From Marthasterias glacialis (Eukaryota > Echinodermata > Asteroidea > Forcipulatida > Asteriidae): a stretch of 64,000 nucleotides of DNA. The stretch's first letter is position 1. Every line of letters begins with the position of its first letter. This document shows, in pieces, positions 9,482 through 24,400 of this stretch. The position numbers were made by a program, and so were the translations under genes. The notes beneath the pieces are model-generated. The model had not been told where the DNA came from and did not search any database. It saw nothing but the letters and a program-made list of their open reading frames with translations. The DNA is taken from NCBI GenBank assembly GCA_911728455.2, contig OU452234.1, positions 10,991,031 through 11,055,030 on the forward strand, given 5' to 3'.

Positions 9482-12400
9482 GTAAGTATTCGGTTGAAGT
9501 GAATGTTTTGCTCATTTGTGTCAGAAACGGACCCCAAGTATGTTTACATTTGCACGAATTTGGAAGAGAACATGTCACGTAACCACTCGGTCAATGTTCA
9601 CACCTCCAGTCACACACGTTAGCTAGTGTTGTACGGTAGTTGTATTTCTATATTTGTATGCTTGTTCGTTGCGTTGTGACTCATCATCATCCAAGACCAA
9701 TTGCAATTTATATTGTATGCACAATTACTTCTATAGTTTAGTTAGTACGACCGTTATTACATCACTGTCCTGTGTCCCTCTTGCACACACAATCAAGTAG
9801 TGTCCACGTTTTAACAAGACACTTTTAGTTCATAATATAAATCACTCAGTGTTGAAATCCTGGAAAGTTGCAGTCTTACAATTTCCATTCCGAAAAATCA
9901 TAAATTCATAAATGACATAATCCATAGAGCAAGGACCTTTTAGTCATAATTCAGCTTATTCAATCATGACGTCATGGTGTACAACTACAAGTTTAAACAA
10001 GCACTAGCAGCGCAGCGGTACCCATTTTCGATAAGTTCATATGAGCGGCAGTCTCTATCAACTTTTGATACAAGACAAGTATGAAATGCAAAATGAAAAA
10101 TGTCTCAAAAATGTAATATTGTCCACACTTACTTAGACCCAGTGCTGGACTGGACAACTGACACTGTAGGGTACTCCTTTTTTCTTCAAATTTGACTTGG
10201 ATGGTCGTACTACTATTACTAACAAGCACCCCACCCAGGGAGATACAGGTGTATCCACTGTGAGTGAGCAAGGCGATTTATGATACCCTATTCCAAAAAG
10301 TTGCCCAAATTACGACAAAGACTCAACAAAATAGCTGAAAAATCGCCACCTGGCTTCTCAAGATATCAGAGATGAAATAACACTTTCCAGCATATAATTG
10401 TACTCATTATAACACCTCTTCCTTTGATTCTATCTGTTGATTGGCCGAACGTGCGTCACGTGGTGTTGTGTATTTTTACTATCACACTGCAGACCGACCA
10501 AAAGAACTATTAAATGGTACTATCCAACGACAACCTCGAACCCGGTGAAACAATCAAATAATACGTGCATTTGAAATACGATATGAGAACGAAGGCAGTG
10601 TGGTACCCCCTCTTTCTTTTTGTCAAGATTTCCTGTCAGATTTTATACAGTTGTTTAACGAATATTACCACAAAATGGATGAAATTGAGGTGTTATAAAA
10701 CAAATATTGACTGCTTTATCTCGTGGCGTAGTAAAACTAGTCACTCTCGGTGATCCCCGGAGCCGCCTATCTTCCCTCGGCTCCGCCTCGGGAAGATAGG
10801 CTGCTCCAGGGATCTCCTCGAGTGACTAGTTTTACTACGCCACTCGAAGCAGTCCATATTTGTATACTATCATTTTCTGTCCTCCGAATCGATGGTTTTT
10901 CATTGAATCACTCGTACGACTCACACTCCTACCTTCGATCCTCCCATGGACCCACCTGACGCTCTTTTTTAGGTCTAAGGCTAAGGAAAGGGACATGACC
11001 AAGAGCTACAATTATCCTAGCCCCTTAGATAGTGCCATTACGCTGGACTCCCCCTCCGCTTCTTGGCCATACGCCCACAAGGTCATCACCATTTTGGTCA
11101 GTTTTTGTGTACAGATAATCTCAATGCTCTAAACCTGTTGTTTTGCTCCATTTTTTAAACCTTAGTTCTTAAATTTCTTATTTCTGTTACAGATGCATCA
11201 GCCAATAGACCTGAGTTGTATGAAGTAAGTAAACATTTTTAAGGATACGTTTCTTAAAAAAAACAAAAACATTGTGTTTGCACAGGTCATAACATCTTGT
11301 GCTTCAGTGTGTGGTTTGAATGGAAACTTGTTTTTCTGTTTCCATTGATTTAATTTTCTTTCTGGAAACTTTCAAGAGACCTTTGAAATAATATCCAAGT
11401 CAAAGAAATAGCATTGGAAGAACCCCCAAACCGCAGCTATGCTTACATTTGTGTTTCGATTGCTATATAATTGAAATAAGTAGTAGTAAGTTGTAGGCCG
11501 ACTTCTCAGGTATTTTAAAGATAATTTTGTAATGCAAGTCGCTCATCACAAGGCCCAGAGGCCACTAGAGGTGTGGGCTACAGAAGGGATACAAACCTGC
11601 CCCAATGCGCAGAAACAGGACATGGCGAGATATAAACGTGTCTCTTCACAGCTAGGCCTGTACGGGGTATCCGGGTACCCGAAAGCCAACATCATTACCC
11701 GGTTCCATTACCCCGAAGCTTACGTTGAAAATGTAATAATCATTTCGGACACAAAACAAATTTTTAAAAAATCAAACAAAACGGACCGGGGCAAATTAAA
11801 AACCTTCCTCATGGATCGGAACACTGAAATTATTGTAAATTTCTCACAAACCACGCTGGCAGCTAGGCAACAGCAGCTGATTGGTACGCACAACATCAAC
11901 CATTACAGGTATCGTCATTGTCTGACTCATGCATATGCGTGTGCAAGACATGGCAAGCTCATCCCCCAAGGGTCTTAGAGATTCCACATTCTTTAATAGG
12001 AGCGTGAACGACTAAATGCTGGGAAAGAGCCCGCAACCATGCGTCATTGGGAAATCTTTTTAGCTCTTCAAAATTAGGCGCTATGGGTAGAAAGTGAGAC
12101 ATGTATAATATGGTTTCTCGTGAGCTCCCTCACTTGAACTAATTTGTGAACTCTCACTAGCGTGGATAAGAGGCTGCGTTGATGTTAGAGAAGTTTGGGA
12201 TGGGGGTGTGGTCGTTGATCCGGCCCATCTAATACTACTTATTTGTTTATCGTTTACACATGCACACTACCTCATTTAATCCCGGCCCAAACATGCGTAT
12301 TTGTATATTAGTATAATGATTCTTTTAACGGGTACTCAAAAACTGTAATGCAGTGTGACAATCGGTTACCCGAAACAAAAGATATCTGAAACCGCACAGG

Positions 12401-15400
12401 CCTATTCACAGCACAGCTAAGAACAGGGAGGGGTAAATGGAACTGTTGCGAGACAAACACAACAGCCTCTTTCCCTATTTGAGGCAATTTGAAGTAAAGT
12501 GTCATGCTCAAGGAACAAGTGTCAATGACCGGGATTCAAATTCCACCCCATGATAACTTGGCCACCTGAAATTGAGTCCGATGCACTTGACAGCTCAGCC
12601 ACGGCACGCTACAGGTTATGCCCAGAGATGGCTCCTGCATAATGAAACTCTTTCAGACCCGGCTGTTTGGAGCCCAATTGAGAATAAGCCCAATATGAAT
12701 GATGTACACACATACTGTACCGAAACTAAACTCCGACAGAACGAAGCGTCTTTTCATTGTTTTCACTAATTAGTGACTGAATCGGTTGCTTGGTGTGTTT
12801 TGTTGTATGCAAATGACTGATGTACTTTTCGTTTATACCTGTGAGAACACACATTGCTTTAAAGAACCTTTCAAGCCGATTATTAAAAAAAAACCTTACA
12901 TGTACATGTACCATGGAGGAAGGAAATTAGATTTGCCTTCAACCGATGCACGTACTTTGAGTGAAGGTTCAAGGGAAGAGAGATTCCTGCATACTCCTTA
13001 TCGTGTCCACACATGCGAGATGTTGTGCTTCAGCCAGAGCTGAATACAGCAGGGATGAGATTCCTCCGTTTTTTTTCCGGATCTCAGGATTTTACAAAAT
13101 AATGTTTTTTACAATTTTTTACAATTTAGTACAATTTTTTTTTTAATGTTTTTTTCTTTAAAAGAAAGAAAAACGTTGATGTTCTCAGATTTACATACAC
13201 CTTACACGGTATAAAGATAATGATGGTACAAAACTTTCCTTGCAATATTTATGCCTGAAGTGTTTATCATTTTTAAATAATAAATGAAATAAGATCCAAA
13301 ATTAGTTTTCGTCTCAGTGAGACGAAAATTCTGCCTAGAGGAATGTGTATAAAAATGCTGAATGCATTTTTACCGTTTTCTCGCAAATGAAAAAGCGAAA
13401 TGAGCTGACATTTTTCACAGGTTGGTTTTATTACAAAAATCTTGATTTGTGAGAAGAATGGAAGGCATTTACAGTCAGTTTACCAATGTTGAGCTGGGGC
13501 TTTAAATGTCATTTACATACATCCAGGTCCTTAACACAGTACTTGTACTGTATTTTGACTACACCAAAGTGCTTGCCCCACCTACATTTAAGCACAGAAT
13601 GCTGCCATTGATACTTGTTATGGCGTGGTCGGTAGCCACCAAACCCTCCACCGGTGTTTCATGGATTTTTTCATTTTCATCCACTCTCATCCCTGACACA
13701 GTCTTTGGCATTTTTGTTTCTGTGAACTGAAACTGATGAACTGTTACCATTCAGGCTTAAATCCACGCCGGTGTTCAACCACGCAAAACCGACACTCATG
13801 AATTTACATCTACTTTGTGCATTGTCTGTGGCATATGCGAATGGTTTTGTATGTTTTTCATGTTGAAACAGTATCATGTCAACATTCAATTAGAGAAAAA
13901 AACTTTTAAAAAAATTCGTTCGGTGAAAATTGGGCCATGAAACTGTTAAACGAAGTCATGCATTTAACATGAAGTCTGACTACCCCCCCTCCCCCCCCAA
14001 AAAGAAAAGAGAAAGGAAAAACAAAGCCCACAGAAATACATAGAGTGCGATAAATGCACATATGGATGTAATTTCACACACAGCCTGTGTGTGTAACTAA
14101 TCCCTGAGCTCATATTCCATATATGGCTGTGTGGCACTAGGCCAAAATACTCATACCTCATTATTTTTTCCCATCCAAGAAAATCTGCATAATTGTTCAA
14201 CCACTTCCCCCCAAAACAGGGACTTGCTTTTAATGTCTTGAACAACTATAGACTTCAGACCTGTCTCCAATTTACCATACATGTATATATTTCTAAGCTC
14301 ATTGAGAAAGTTGCTTTGGTTTAGATAAATGAACATGATGTCAAAACAATCTTGTTTTTGCAAAAATCCATGGGAAAGTCAAAGCACGGAAACTACACTT
14401 GTCCGAGTGCAAAACGATGTGCTACACTCACTTGACATTCAAAATGACGTCATTCTTGTTCTGTTTGATTTATCAGCAGCCTTTGACACTATTGACCGCA
14501 ACATCTTATTGCACAGGCTGCATTGTAGGTTTCAAATTACTGGTACTGTGTTTGAGTAGATTAGGTCCTACAGTCTACAAGGGCGAATAGCAGAAAGCCT
14601 TAAGATTACGGATCTACCAGCATGAAAAAATGAAAAGTTCAGACAGCTCTTCGAAAAGAGCCAGGGATGAGATTCCTCCATATTTTTTTGATTTCCGGAT
14701 TTTTCAAAATGATTGTGGTGACATTTTTGTACCCCCCCGCCCCCAAAAAGTTTGTTGAAATGTTTTTAATTATTTTTTTTAATGTCATCTACATGTACAT
14801 GCACCCAGGCCCTTGTAAAGCCTTAACACATTAATTGTATTTTGACCATAACCAATGTGGCTGTGCGTGGAAGGATGAACTCTCACCCAGATACTGCACA
14901 CGCCCGCGCGCTTGCGGTCAAATCACAAAGGGTGTCGTCTTTCTCAAACTGTAGACAAAGTTACATTTCTGCAAATGTAAAGTTGCATTACTAGCAACTA
15001 GTGTGTCGTCTTTGTCCCACGTCTTTGTAGTAACTGGGCTGTTCCATTTACTGCTGTGATCATGATGACTCAGCCCATTTTAAGTTATGAAATTGTCATA
15101 GATATAATGTACATACATGTAACCAGGTGACCTGAATGGACCTTTCCCACGCATTCATGCATACATGTGTACAGACCCTGTTGGTTGGCAAACGCCATTG
15201 AAATGTGCACAAAGCAGACGCACAAAGCACGTACGCGTCACGCACCCATCAGTCCCATGCAAAAGGGCGCACTGTTTCCCAAATTTTGCCAACCAAAATG
15301 TAAGTGCGCATGCGCGATGTCCAATTTACATATTTCATGGGAAAGGTCTATTGATATTGCTTCCTCTGCAACCCGGAAGTGCATGTGGAAAACGTGTTTC

Positions 15401-18400
15401 CTCAAATTGTACATGTTCATCTGCATAACTCATCAAATAGTGCATACATGTATACATTACATTATCCATGTTTACTGACACTTTCAGTTCATGATACCAC
15501 AGATACTACAAAACCAGGATAGGACACTCTATTCAGAAAACATGAAACCGAAAATTGGGGCGCTCGCTGTCGTTTGGTTGGTAAAACCAAAGATCGTTTG
15601 TGCAATAAGTAGGGCCTACTAAATGGAAAAACTTACGGCCAAACCATCCCACCAACTAAAAAAGGTGAAGGCAGATTGAAAATTTGGTGTTCGCCAATAA
15701 ATTTTGCCAATAATCCTAGCAAAATTGACACATTACGAAGGGCCCCATCACGTGGTAGATAGGTAAAAAAGGCGTTACATCTGCTACCATGCAAACTGGC
15801 ACAAGAGTCCTATCTTGTGTTTCTACAAGAATTTTACAATTCAGAACCCGAATTGGAAACAAATAAAATGTCCTTGAAAATGAAATGTTAAAAAGAGAAC
15901 TATTCAAGTACAGGAGACAAGGGTTGTGATAAAAAAAACCTTTAACTCTGATAAAAAAAACTTTAACAACTTTAATTCTGAAGAAAACAATCACTGCCGT
16001 TAGCCTTTTTGAAGTATGGCGGACACTACAAGAATAGGAGTGCACTGTTTGATTTTGGTGTGTGCAGGCAAATTTACCAAACCAATCAGTGCCCTAGTGA
16101 TGTGTCCACCCTATCTCAAAATGGTGCCAGGCACATTACAAGCCATTTTCAAAAGGTGGACACATTACCAGGACTATCTCGGGTAAATTTGTCTGTATAC
16201 ACCCAAACCGTCCAGTGCACTCCTATTAAAACAAGTAAATGAAATACAGTTCACTAGACAGACCTGTGTCATTCTCCTGTCTCTCCTCTGTACACAAAAA
16301 ACATAGCACTCCTTGAAATTTATAGTGCCACCTTTCTTCATATCAAAAGTTGATGAATATCAGACAGTGCAATCTCTATAAAATACTCGCAAAATGGCCG
16401 CCTCCGGCGGCCGTTCGCTTGCGAGAATGAGGATTGCAATTGTTGTTGTGTATAGTGCTATCGAATACACTACGGGTACAACACATAGCGTGCCCAGCAT
16501 TGCACGACCCGATCGGCTGTCCGGATACCTGGTTCTGATTTTTCGGTTCCAATACCAGTAAAAACCTTTTGCCACACATTTTGTCGTCAAAAGAAAAAAA
16601 AAAAGAAAAAAGAAAGGAGAAAGATCTTTCTATTGACATCTTTTTTTTTCCCTTTAAATTGTTTTTTTTAGAATCAACTGAATCATTGTCCTTTCATCTT
16701 TTCAATATGTTAATCAAATACTGCCTAACGCACTCCGTCTCTCTACCCGTCTTTTTTGCTGTTCATGGTATGAAGTCTCCAATGTACAGCAACCCAGCTT
16801 GGCTACAAGCCAAATAAGGAAAACCAGTCTTCATGTATGAGTACACTGTTATCTAATGTACATGTAGCCTACTCAACACAGAGTTGCTGTGGTGGTTGTG
16901 TTGTGTGTTTACGCGAACACATGGGTATGCATGACACGTGAGTGAACGTTGTTATGGTTGTTGAAACATTGTTGCGCGCGCTTCTTTTGTCTGACAAGTC
17001 CTCTGTCAATGAATTTATTATCCCCCCAAATCACTATTGATTAGTTTCGGAAGGAAAAAAATATATAAAGCCTTTAGCCTGAATGTGGGTCCAAGAGAAC
17101 GACCCACGACAGTTTCCAGCTACATCTACATGTATGCTTGCACCTCAGAGTTTTTTGCGTAACAAAAAGACACGTTACTCACATTAGTATAGATACAACT
17201 ACTCCGGTTTGTTTGATGTGCACCAGTCCACTGCATACTGTCATGATTTATATGTTTTTACTGTAGTTTACTGTAAATAGCTAAGATTCCATCTAATTAT
17301 GTGCTAGTACAAGTAGACTAGTCAGCAGTGTATAGAGCAACATAGCTTTGGTTTTGTTCTGTCAGTTAAGTCATATAATAGACAGCTAGGACACATAGGT
17401 CAACCCAGAGCAGAGATTTCTGGAATGCGGATTATAATAGAGGGCCATAGCTTTTCTCAGTTAGAGTATGGGGAATATTTGATAGCGAGGCAGTATTTTA
17501 TGCAAATTAATTCTTACAGTTTAAACTTGTGATAGTGAGGCGGGGTTTATGCAAATAGCAAGTGGTTGGTATGTAGGTTTTGGGCGTAGTCCAGAGAGAT
17601 CACCATGAGACAACAGCGAAGCAACATGCTTTTCCCCCACTCTGTTGGCTGCTGATATTTTTCATGTTAACGACGCCTGCTGGAAAGGAAAGGCTAAATT
17701 TTAAGAGCCGATTAAATAAGACAACCTGAGTGGTTATGCCTGTGTGGCAACAAATTATTTGGAGGAAAGTTAAACCAGGCAGAGTGGAGAGAAAGACCAA
17801 CACCGTATGAAGAAAAGCTGTAAGTAAAAACTATTTGTTGAATTTTCAGAGTGATAGAGGAATGCAGCTAGTATTATTGAACAATGTTGGCCTATTTGAA
17901 GACTTCACAGAAGATTGTAATGTATTTGAAAATTTCACACAAGATTCGAATGATGATCTAATAATGTATTTGAAGATGTCACTAAGTTGTCGATGAAGAT
18001 TTAATATGCTTTTGAAGATTTCAAGGAAAATGGAAAATGGTAATTTAATGCACTCGGAAGTGAGATGTTCATGATAACTCATGCAATTGACAAAGTGTAA
18101 TTAGCTTGGAACAGTCACTGCAAAATATTATCAGAATTGTTGGGTTGTTTTACCTATATGATGATGTAGATGGCCAATTAATGGAGACACAGAAGCCAAA
18201 GCGGAGCTGATGTGAGAAGGTCAACCAATGCTTAGCGCATCTCTGGAAGTGCCAGAAGGTTGAGAACGTGTGGTTGTGATTCGCCAGTTAAATGGAGTCG
18301 GCAAATGGGCGACCACCTATGAGAACACACTAATGTGGAAAACTGACAGGTTTTTATGAACCGAACTGAACATTTTGTTTCTTTGGAGCGATGGATCGGA

Positions 18401-21400
18401 ACTTCGTGTCCATATTTTTGAACTGTGGAAGTGCGGAGCAAACCCTGATATTTAAGTGTGGTTTAAGCAGAAGTATCTGATAATTGGATATGATTTGATG
18501 ACTTAATTGTAGTTTGAAAAACCGGGAGGTCAACAGTTTGAGGGGTCGATTGCGATTTAATTATAAAATTGGAGATTGTGAGAATTTTGAAATTCTCAGA
18601 AGTTGGGAAGATTCATAAGATTTGTTTTGTATTAATTTATCAAAATTCCAGCTGGACTGATTGTGACAATGTGTGCACTATTGGTGGATTGATATATTTT
18701 TAATAATAATACAGAGAAGTTTAATCACAATTCCGTTTCCGTATTTTCTTTAACAACTGTTCGTTTTAAAACTGCTATTATTTGAATTTAGTGAAAAATC
18801 ACGACACATACTCAGGCCTTTAATTGAAGAAAAGTAAGGAGGGCTGTAGACTAGTTCGAGCAGCTCGTTCATGGACGTTTACACCACCCATTACATCCTC
18901 CATGCTGATTGGTACATATGTGACCCGCTCTGCAGAAATGAGTCTGATGTGGCAATAATTAAAAAAAACCCAGTTATTCACCTGGCTTGAAAGAGTAAGT
19001 AAAGATATTAATTTTAATTTTTTTTTTTTTTTTTTTTAACCAAGATATGTGACATTTGACTAATTTCTGCAGAGCAGGTCACATATATGCGCGGCTGGGG
19101 CGCAATTGTCGCGTCGCGCGTGCGTGCGGCGGCCATAGCTGTGGTGGTGTAAACCACCTTAAAGAGTTGCTTGGATTAGTGAGTAACCTGCTCTTTTCTC
19201 AGAATGTCAAGCAAAGCTCTTTGCACTCCTCAGAACCATACTTCACACCAAATTATCTGTGATTGCAAGCTGCTTGCCAACCAAAAGGACCTACTGTAAA
19301 GATATTAAAAAAAATTGTTACTGGCCTCACGCTTCAACCCCAGCAGAGTCTTTCATTTGACCTTTGAGAAATACTCTGCTAGGGTCGGAACGTGAGGCCA
19401 TTAACCATTATGATTGTTAAAGGGTGCAAGTACAGAGTCTATAACATCATCTGCATTCTGTGAGCAAAATGAAAAGGAAAAGAAAAAAGAAAAATAACAC
19501 TACTGAAAACCGCACACCACAAAACCAAAGATGCACATGTTCTTTTTAACACCAAGTTTTGGGGACTCTCGATTGTTCTGTTATTCCCTTTTCTAAAGAA
19601 TCCCTCTGAGCGGGGGACAGGGTTTGACAGAGAAAACAAACTTTGGGGGAACCTTAGTTCCATTGTATGAATGTCCCCTTTTCTAGAGACAGGGTTTGAC
19701 AGGGTTTGACAGAGAAAAAAAATGTTGTGGGAACCTTTGTTCCGTTGTATAAATGTCCCCACAACAGTGTGTGCGCTCGTCTACTGAGTCTTTAATAAAA
19801 GTTAATGAGCCAAGAGAAAACATCCAGACAGGATGTACTTCAGGAAAAATCTGTTATCATACTTTATGTTTTTTTGTGGTTATGTAAAACAAAACAGCTG
19901 CGTTATATAAAAAAAAATCTGTTATGTAAAAAATTAAAAAAAAATAAAAAAAGATGTTATATAAATGTTAAAAAAACGGTTGTATAAGCACTAAAGAAAG
20001 CTGTTATATAAAAAGAAGAAAAAAAGAAGTGTTTTATATATGGGTCATTCCACCAAGTTGGGACACAGTGTGATTTTTGTGCAATTTTTGTCCATATTAT
20101 GAATGAAATAATTTATTTGACTCAATTATTTCATGTAACATTCTCCTTTGTATGCGCAAATGTTTGTTGAAGTATAATATTGTTTCAATGTATTTTAATG
20201 GAAACTATTATGAAAAATACAATTCTGGATGTAACACAGACACGGTGTCCGTGTTACATCCAGAATTATGCAAATTCACTTTATTATTATGCAAATTCAC
20301 TTTTTCTGAGCGGGGACAGGGTTTGACAGAGAAAAAAAACCTTTTTGGGAACCTTAGTTCCATTGTATAAATGTCCCCACAACAGTGTGTGCGCTCGTCT
20401 ACTGAGTCTTTAATAAAAGTTAATGAGCCAAGAGAAAACATCCAGACAGGATGTACTTCAGGAAAAATCTGTTATCATACTTTACGTTATTTTGTGGTTA
20501 TGTAAACCAAAACAGCTGCGTATATGAAAAAAAATCTGTTATGTAAAAAATAAAAAAAGATGTTATATAAATGTAAAAAAAAGCTGTGTTGTATAAGCAC
20601 TAAAGAAAGCTGTTATATAAAAAAGAAGAAAAAAGAAGTGTTTTATATATGGGTCATTCCACCAAGTTGGGACACAGTGTGATTTTTGTGCAATTTTTGT
20701 CCATATTATGAATGAAATAATTTATTTGACTCAATTATTTCATGTAACATTCTCCTTTGTATGCGCAAATGTTTGTTGAAGTATAATATTGTTTCAATGT
20801 ATTTTAATGGAAACTATTATGAAAAATAAAATTCTGGATGTAACACGGACACCGTGTCCGAGTTACATCCAGAATTATGCAAATTCACTTTATTATTATG
20901 CAAATTCACTTTTTGCACTAATTACAAGGTACAAGATGTACCAGGAAAAAAATTTGTTGTGATAGTCGGTGATTAAATACAGCAGAAATGAGGCAGGACT
21001 AAAAATCATGCAGACGTCATACAAATGTCACAAACTGTGTCCCAACTTGGTGGAATGGAAAAAAGGAAAAACATTGTGTTAGATATAAACAAAAAAAAGC
21101 TGTGTTTTATGAAGTTGTTCAAAAGCTGACGACAAAATGCACAGTCCTGGAATTTGTAATATTTTTGACCATGCGAGGGTTGTGTGAACTGAATTTACTT
21201 GTTGCTTTAAAACAAGTAAAACGAACTGGTTTTGCCATTGTTATTCTTATTACTAATTCGGCCACTGATTGCAAGAAAACAACAAACAGGCAGTCAAAAT
21301 AAGATGTAATAGGCCGTATTTTTGACAGCAAGAGGGAGCAAAACTAACCCCATTTTGAAAGTACAAAAATATTTCAAAACATTAAAAATAAAAATTTACC

Positions 21401-24400
21401 AAGCAAATTTTTTTACACTGATAACATTATAAAATTGTCAATGAAAAAAACCTCAGATGTTGTATATTAACTGCTTTATTAGAAGTCTAATTGCATCTGG
21501 TTTACCACATTATTTCTATGGTTTGACCCCCAATCTAACCCCAAAGGGCGCCCTCTTACAGTCCAAAATAAGGCCTACTGTGATGAGAGGAAATTAGCCG
21601 TTGAAAACACTCTCGTGCGTTCAAAGACACCGTCAATCAGCCACATTTTTGACAGCAAGAGGGCGCAATACTTATTCCATTTTGAAAGTGCAAAAATATT
21701 CCAAAACATTAAAATAACAAATTTTCCAAGCAAATGTCTTACACTGATTACACTGTAAAACTGTTCAAAAAACCTTAAAAAGTTGTATATTAACTGCTTT
21801 ATTAGAGGTCTAATTGCACGTGGTATCACACTACAAAGTATTTCTATGGTTTGACCCCTAATCTACCCAAAGGGTGCCCTCTTGCAGTGGGGAAATGAGG
21901 CCTATTTCATTTTTGAGAGGGCCAGGCCATTTTTATTTTGCAAAAGGGCACTTCCTTTGGAATCCACTAACTGTTTTTAATGTTTTTATGTCTGCTCGGT
22001 GAAAAAAAAGTAGCTGATTTTCTTCAGATATAAAGAAATCATGCTGTTTGATATACTTCTTTGGAATTGAGGATACTGGTCCCAGAAGGCCCTTGAAATC
22101 TATTAGTCCAGGGGAGTTCTAAAAGATGGAATAGACCTTTATCATGGTGCGGCCATCTTGATTTTCTCCCATTCAAACCAATGTAACCAAACTGAGGCTG
22201 GAAGGGCAAATAGTCTGGTTCCTTTTTGTACAATGAATATTAGCATGTATTACTGCTATTGGATACAGGGAACATGACCAAGATGGTTGCAGCATGATAA
22301 AGGTCTATTGTCATCGTTTCAATAGACCCCTAAAATGTTGATGCTTTTTAAAAACTTTGTTCGGGTACAGAAGCATAAAATGGCAATGACTATGCATTTT
22401 AACTCCAGCAGAGTCTTGCTGAAAGTCTAACAAATGACAAAAACAGTCAGGCGGAAACGGAAAGTGAAAAGTGAAAAGGAAAGAGCAGAATGCAGTCAGA
22501 AGAAGCATTTAGATGGCCAATGGTTCATGGTTCGTTTTCAACAGAATCATCGGACATTCAATACAATCACGGAAAATACACTGTTTATTGTGTGTCTGTG
22601 TACAGGGGGTGGGGGGGCATGCAAAAGCTTGCAAACATGGGCTATTATGCAGAACACAATCATTTCAGAAATTGTTGAATGAACTTTAATATTTGGAAGG
22701 GGAAACGGGCAACATGAAAAACAGAAAGTTCAGGGACCTTTTCATGTCTTGCTAGGGTAATTTTTGCACGTGCTTATTACACCTGTGTGACAGTTCCCTG
22801 ATTGCTCCGTAAAGCCCAATGCTGAGTAGACTGTCGCATGTTTATCCCCTGCGACAGTCTACTGTGCGTGCACTTTTTCGAAGCAATCATGGCACTGGAC
22901 ATATGCCCATTTACTCTGTGCATGGATACTCGAGCGTGGGCGTGGTAAACAGCAAAAAATAGCATCTGGCACGTGATGGTGAAAGGACCAGTGAAAATTC
23001 GGCTCTCGGTCATGAATATGTTTGAGGTAGAGTTACATGAGACAACTCATCTTAGAGGAATCTTAGTGTCGTGTGAAATCAAGCCCAGTATTCTCCTGAA
23101 GACGGACAGGGTCAAGTCCAAGAAAAGGCCCCCTTGTGTCCCAAACTAACCAGCTTCTTTTTCAATTAATGGTTCATTTAGGAGGTGAAGCTTTTCCGGA
23201 ATTTCCGGGAGAGGGAGAAATATGACAACATGGCGGAGCTCTTCGCTGTTATAAACACCTTACAGTGGTTGGAGAAGGCCTACATAAGGGATGCTATCAC
23301 ACCCAAACAGTTAGTACAAGTACACCAATAAGTGTTATTGTGTTTTTTACCCGTACACCGATGTGTATTAAGCACTGTATACTCAGTACTTTCCCGAGTC
23401 CTGTGAAAAAAAAACCCATAGGCATAATCCTTGGGTGGGATTAGAGCCCACAACCCCCTGCCATTCTAGAGCAGATGTCTTACCAACTAGACTACTGAAA
23501 TTGCCTGACAGCTAAAGGCAGTTCGAATCCTGTTTGCAGCATGTACCGCGACCATTATGATAAATGTTAATTTTTGCCTTGGTGATAAAGAATATTATTT
23601 GTGTTTTTACCCGTATACAAATGTGTGTTAAGCACTGTATTAGTACTTTTCCTGAGTCCTGTGAAAAAAATCCACACGCATAATCCTCGGGTGGGTTTGG
23701 AACCCACGACCCCTGCCTGGATGCAAAATTTAAGATCTATTAGTATTATAATATGCTAAATAGATTGGCATTTCGTGCAGGTCAGGGCTTGGGAGGTCCT
23801 CCAGCATTACAGGCTCAAACATGGGCCGTCCGATATGCTCCTTTGGAGTGAAGATGTTTCTAATCGGGGTGAAATATTGCTGAAAGGGGGTAGTTTAATT
23901 ATGACCTCCCTTTGTACATGTCATCTCCAAAGGGTTTCCCAATTTGGGAGCATTGATGGCCTCATGGGAACGAGGGGGTAAAAGTGAAGCCAATTTGTGG
24001 ATAATTTGTTTGACAGTGTTTATTCCATAGGTTAAGCTCACTTCGCCTTTAATAATAATAATAATAATTACGCAGTTCTTATATAGCGCTTTGTCACACC
24101 CGATGGGCGTCTCAAAGCGCTCAGTGTTTTCTCCTGCTCACCTCTCACCCATGTGTCCCTGGTTCGATTCCCGGCTAGGGCTATATGTGAGTAGAGTAGT
24201 GCGTTGGTTCTCTCCTGTGCCATGAGGGTTTTTCTCCAGGCCATCCCGTTTTCCTCCCTCCGGAAAAACCAAACACTTTCGATCTCAGGCTGTGCTCTGT
24301 GGTCGTTGTGGCTGGCTGCTAAAGGCGCCCTTGCATGCCTGCAGCTCAAACACGTGTAGCCGCGTTCTTCGCAATTCAGCTTCTCAGCTGCCAGTAAGAG

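Larger units (their letters stand above)
11225..23181 (+). other. vps28 intron 2 (12 kb)
   Basis: Besides the elements listed separately it holds a T-rich patch at 13060-13160, a TIR-like pair around 15135-15345 (ATGGACCTTTCCCAC versus GTGGGAAAGGTCYATT, roughly), purine/pyrimidine runs near 16590-16660, and long AT-rich stretches (17000-18900, 22310-23181) in which I see nothing. Confidence 0.6.

Noticed and set aside
23310..23318. vps28 exon 3 donor at GTACAAG after CAGTTA
   Set aside because: It leaves the wrong phase for [15 protein letters not shown] after CA fits frame and conservation.
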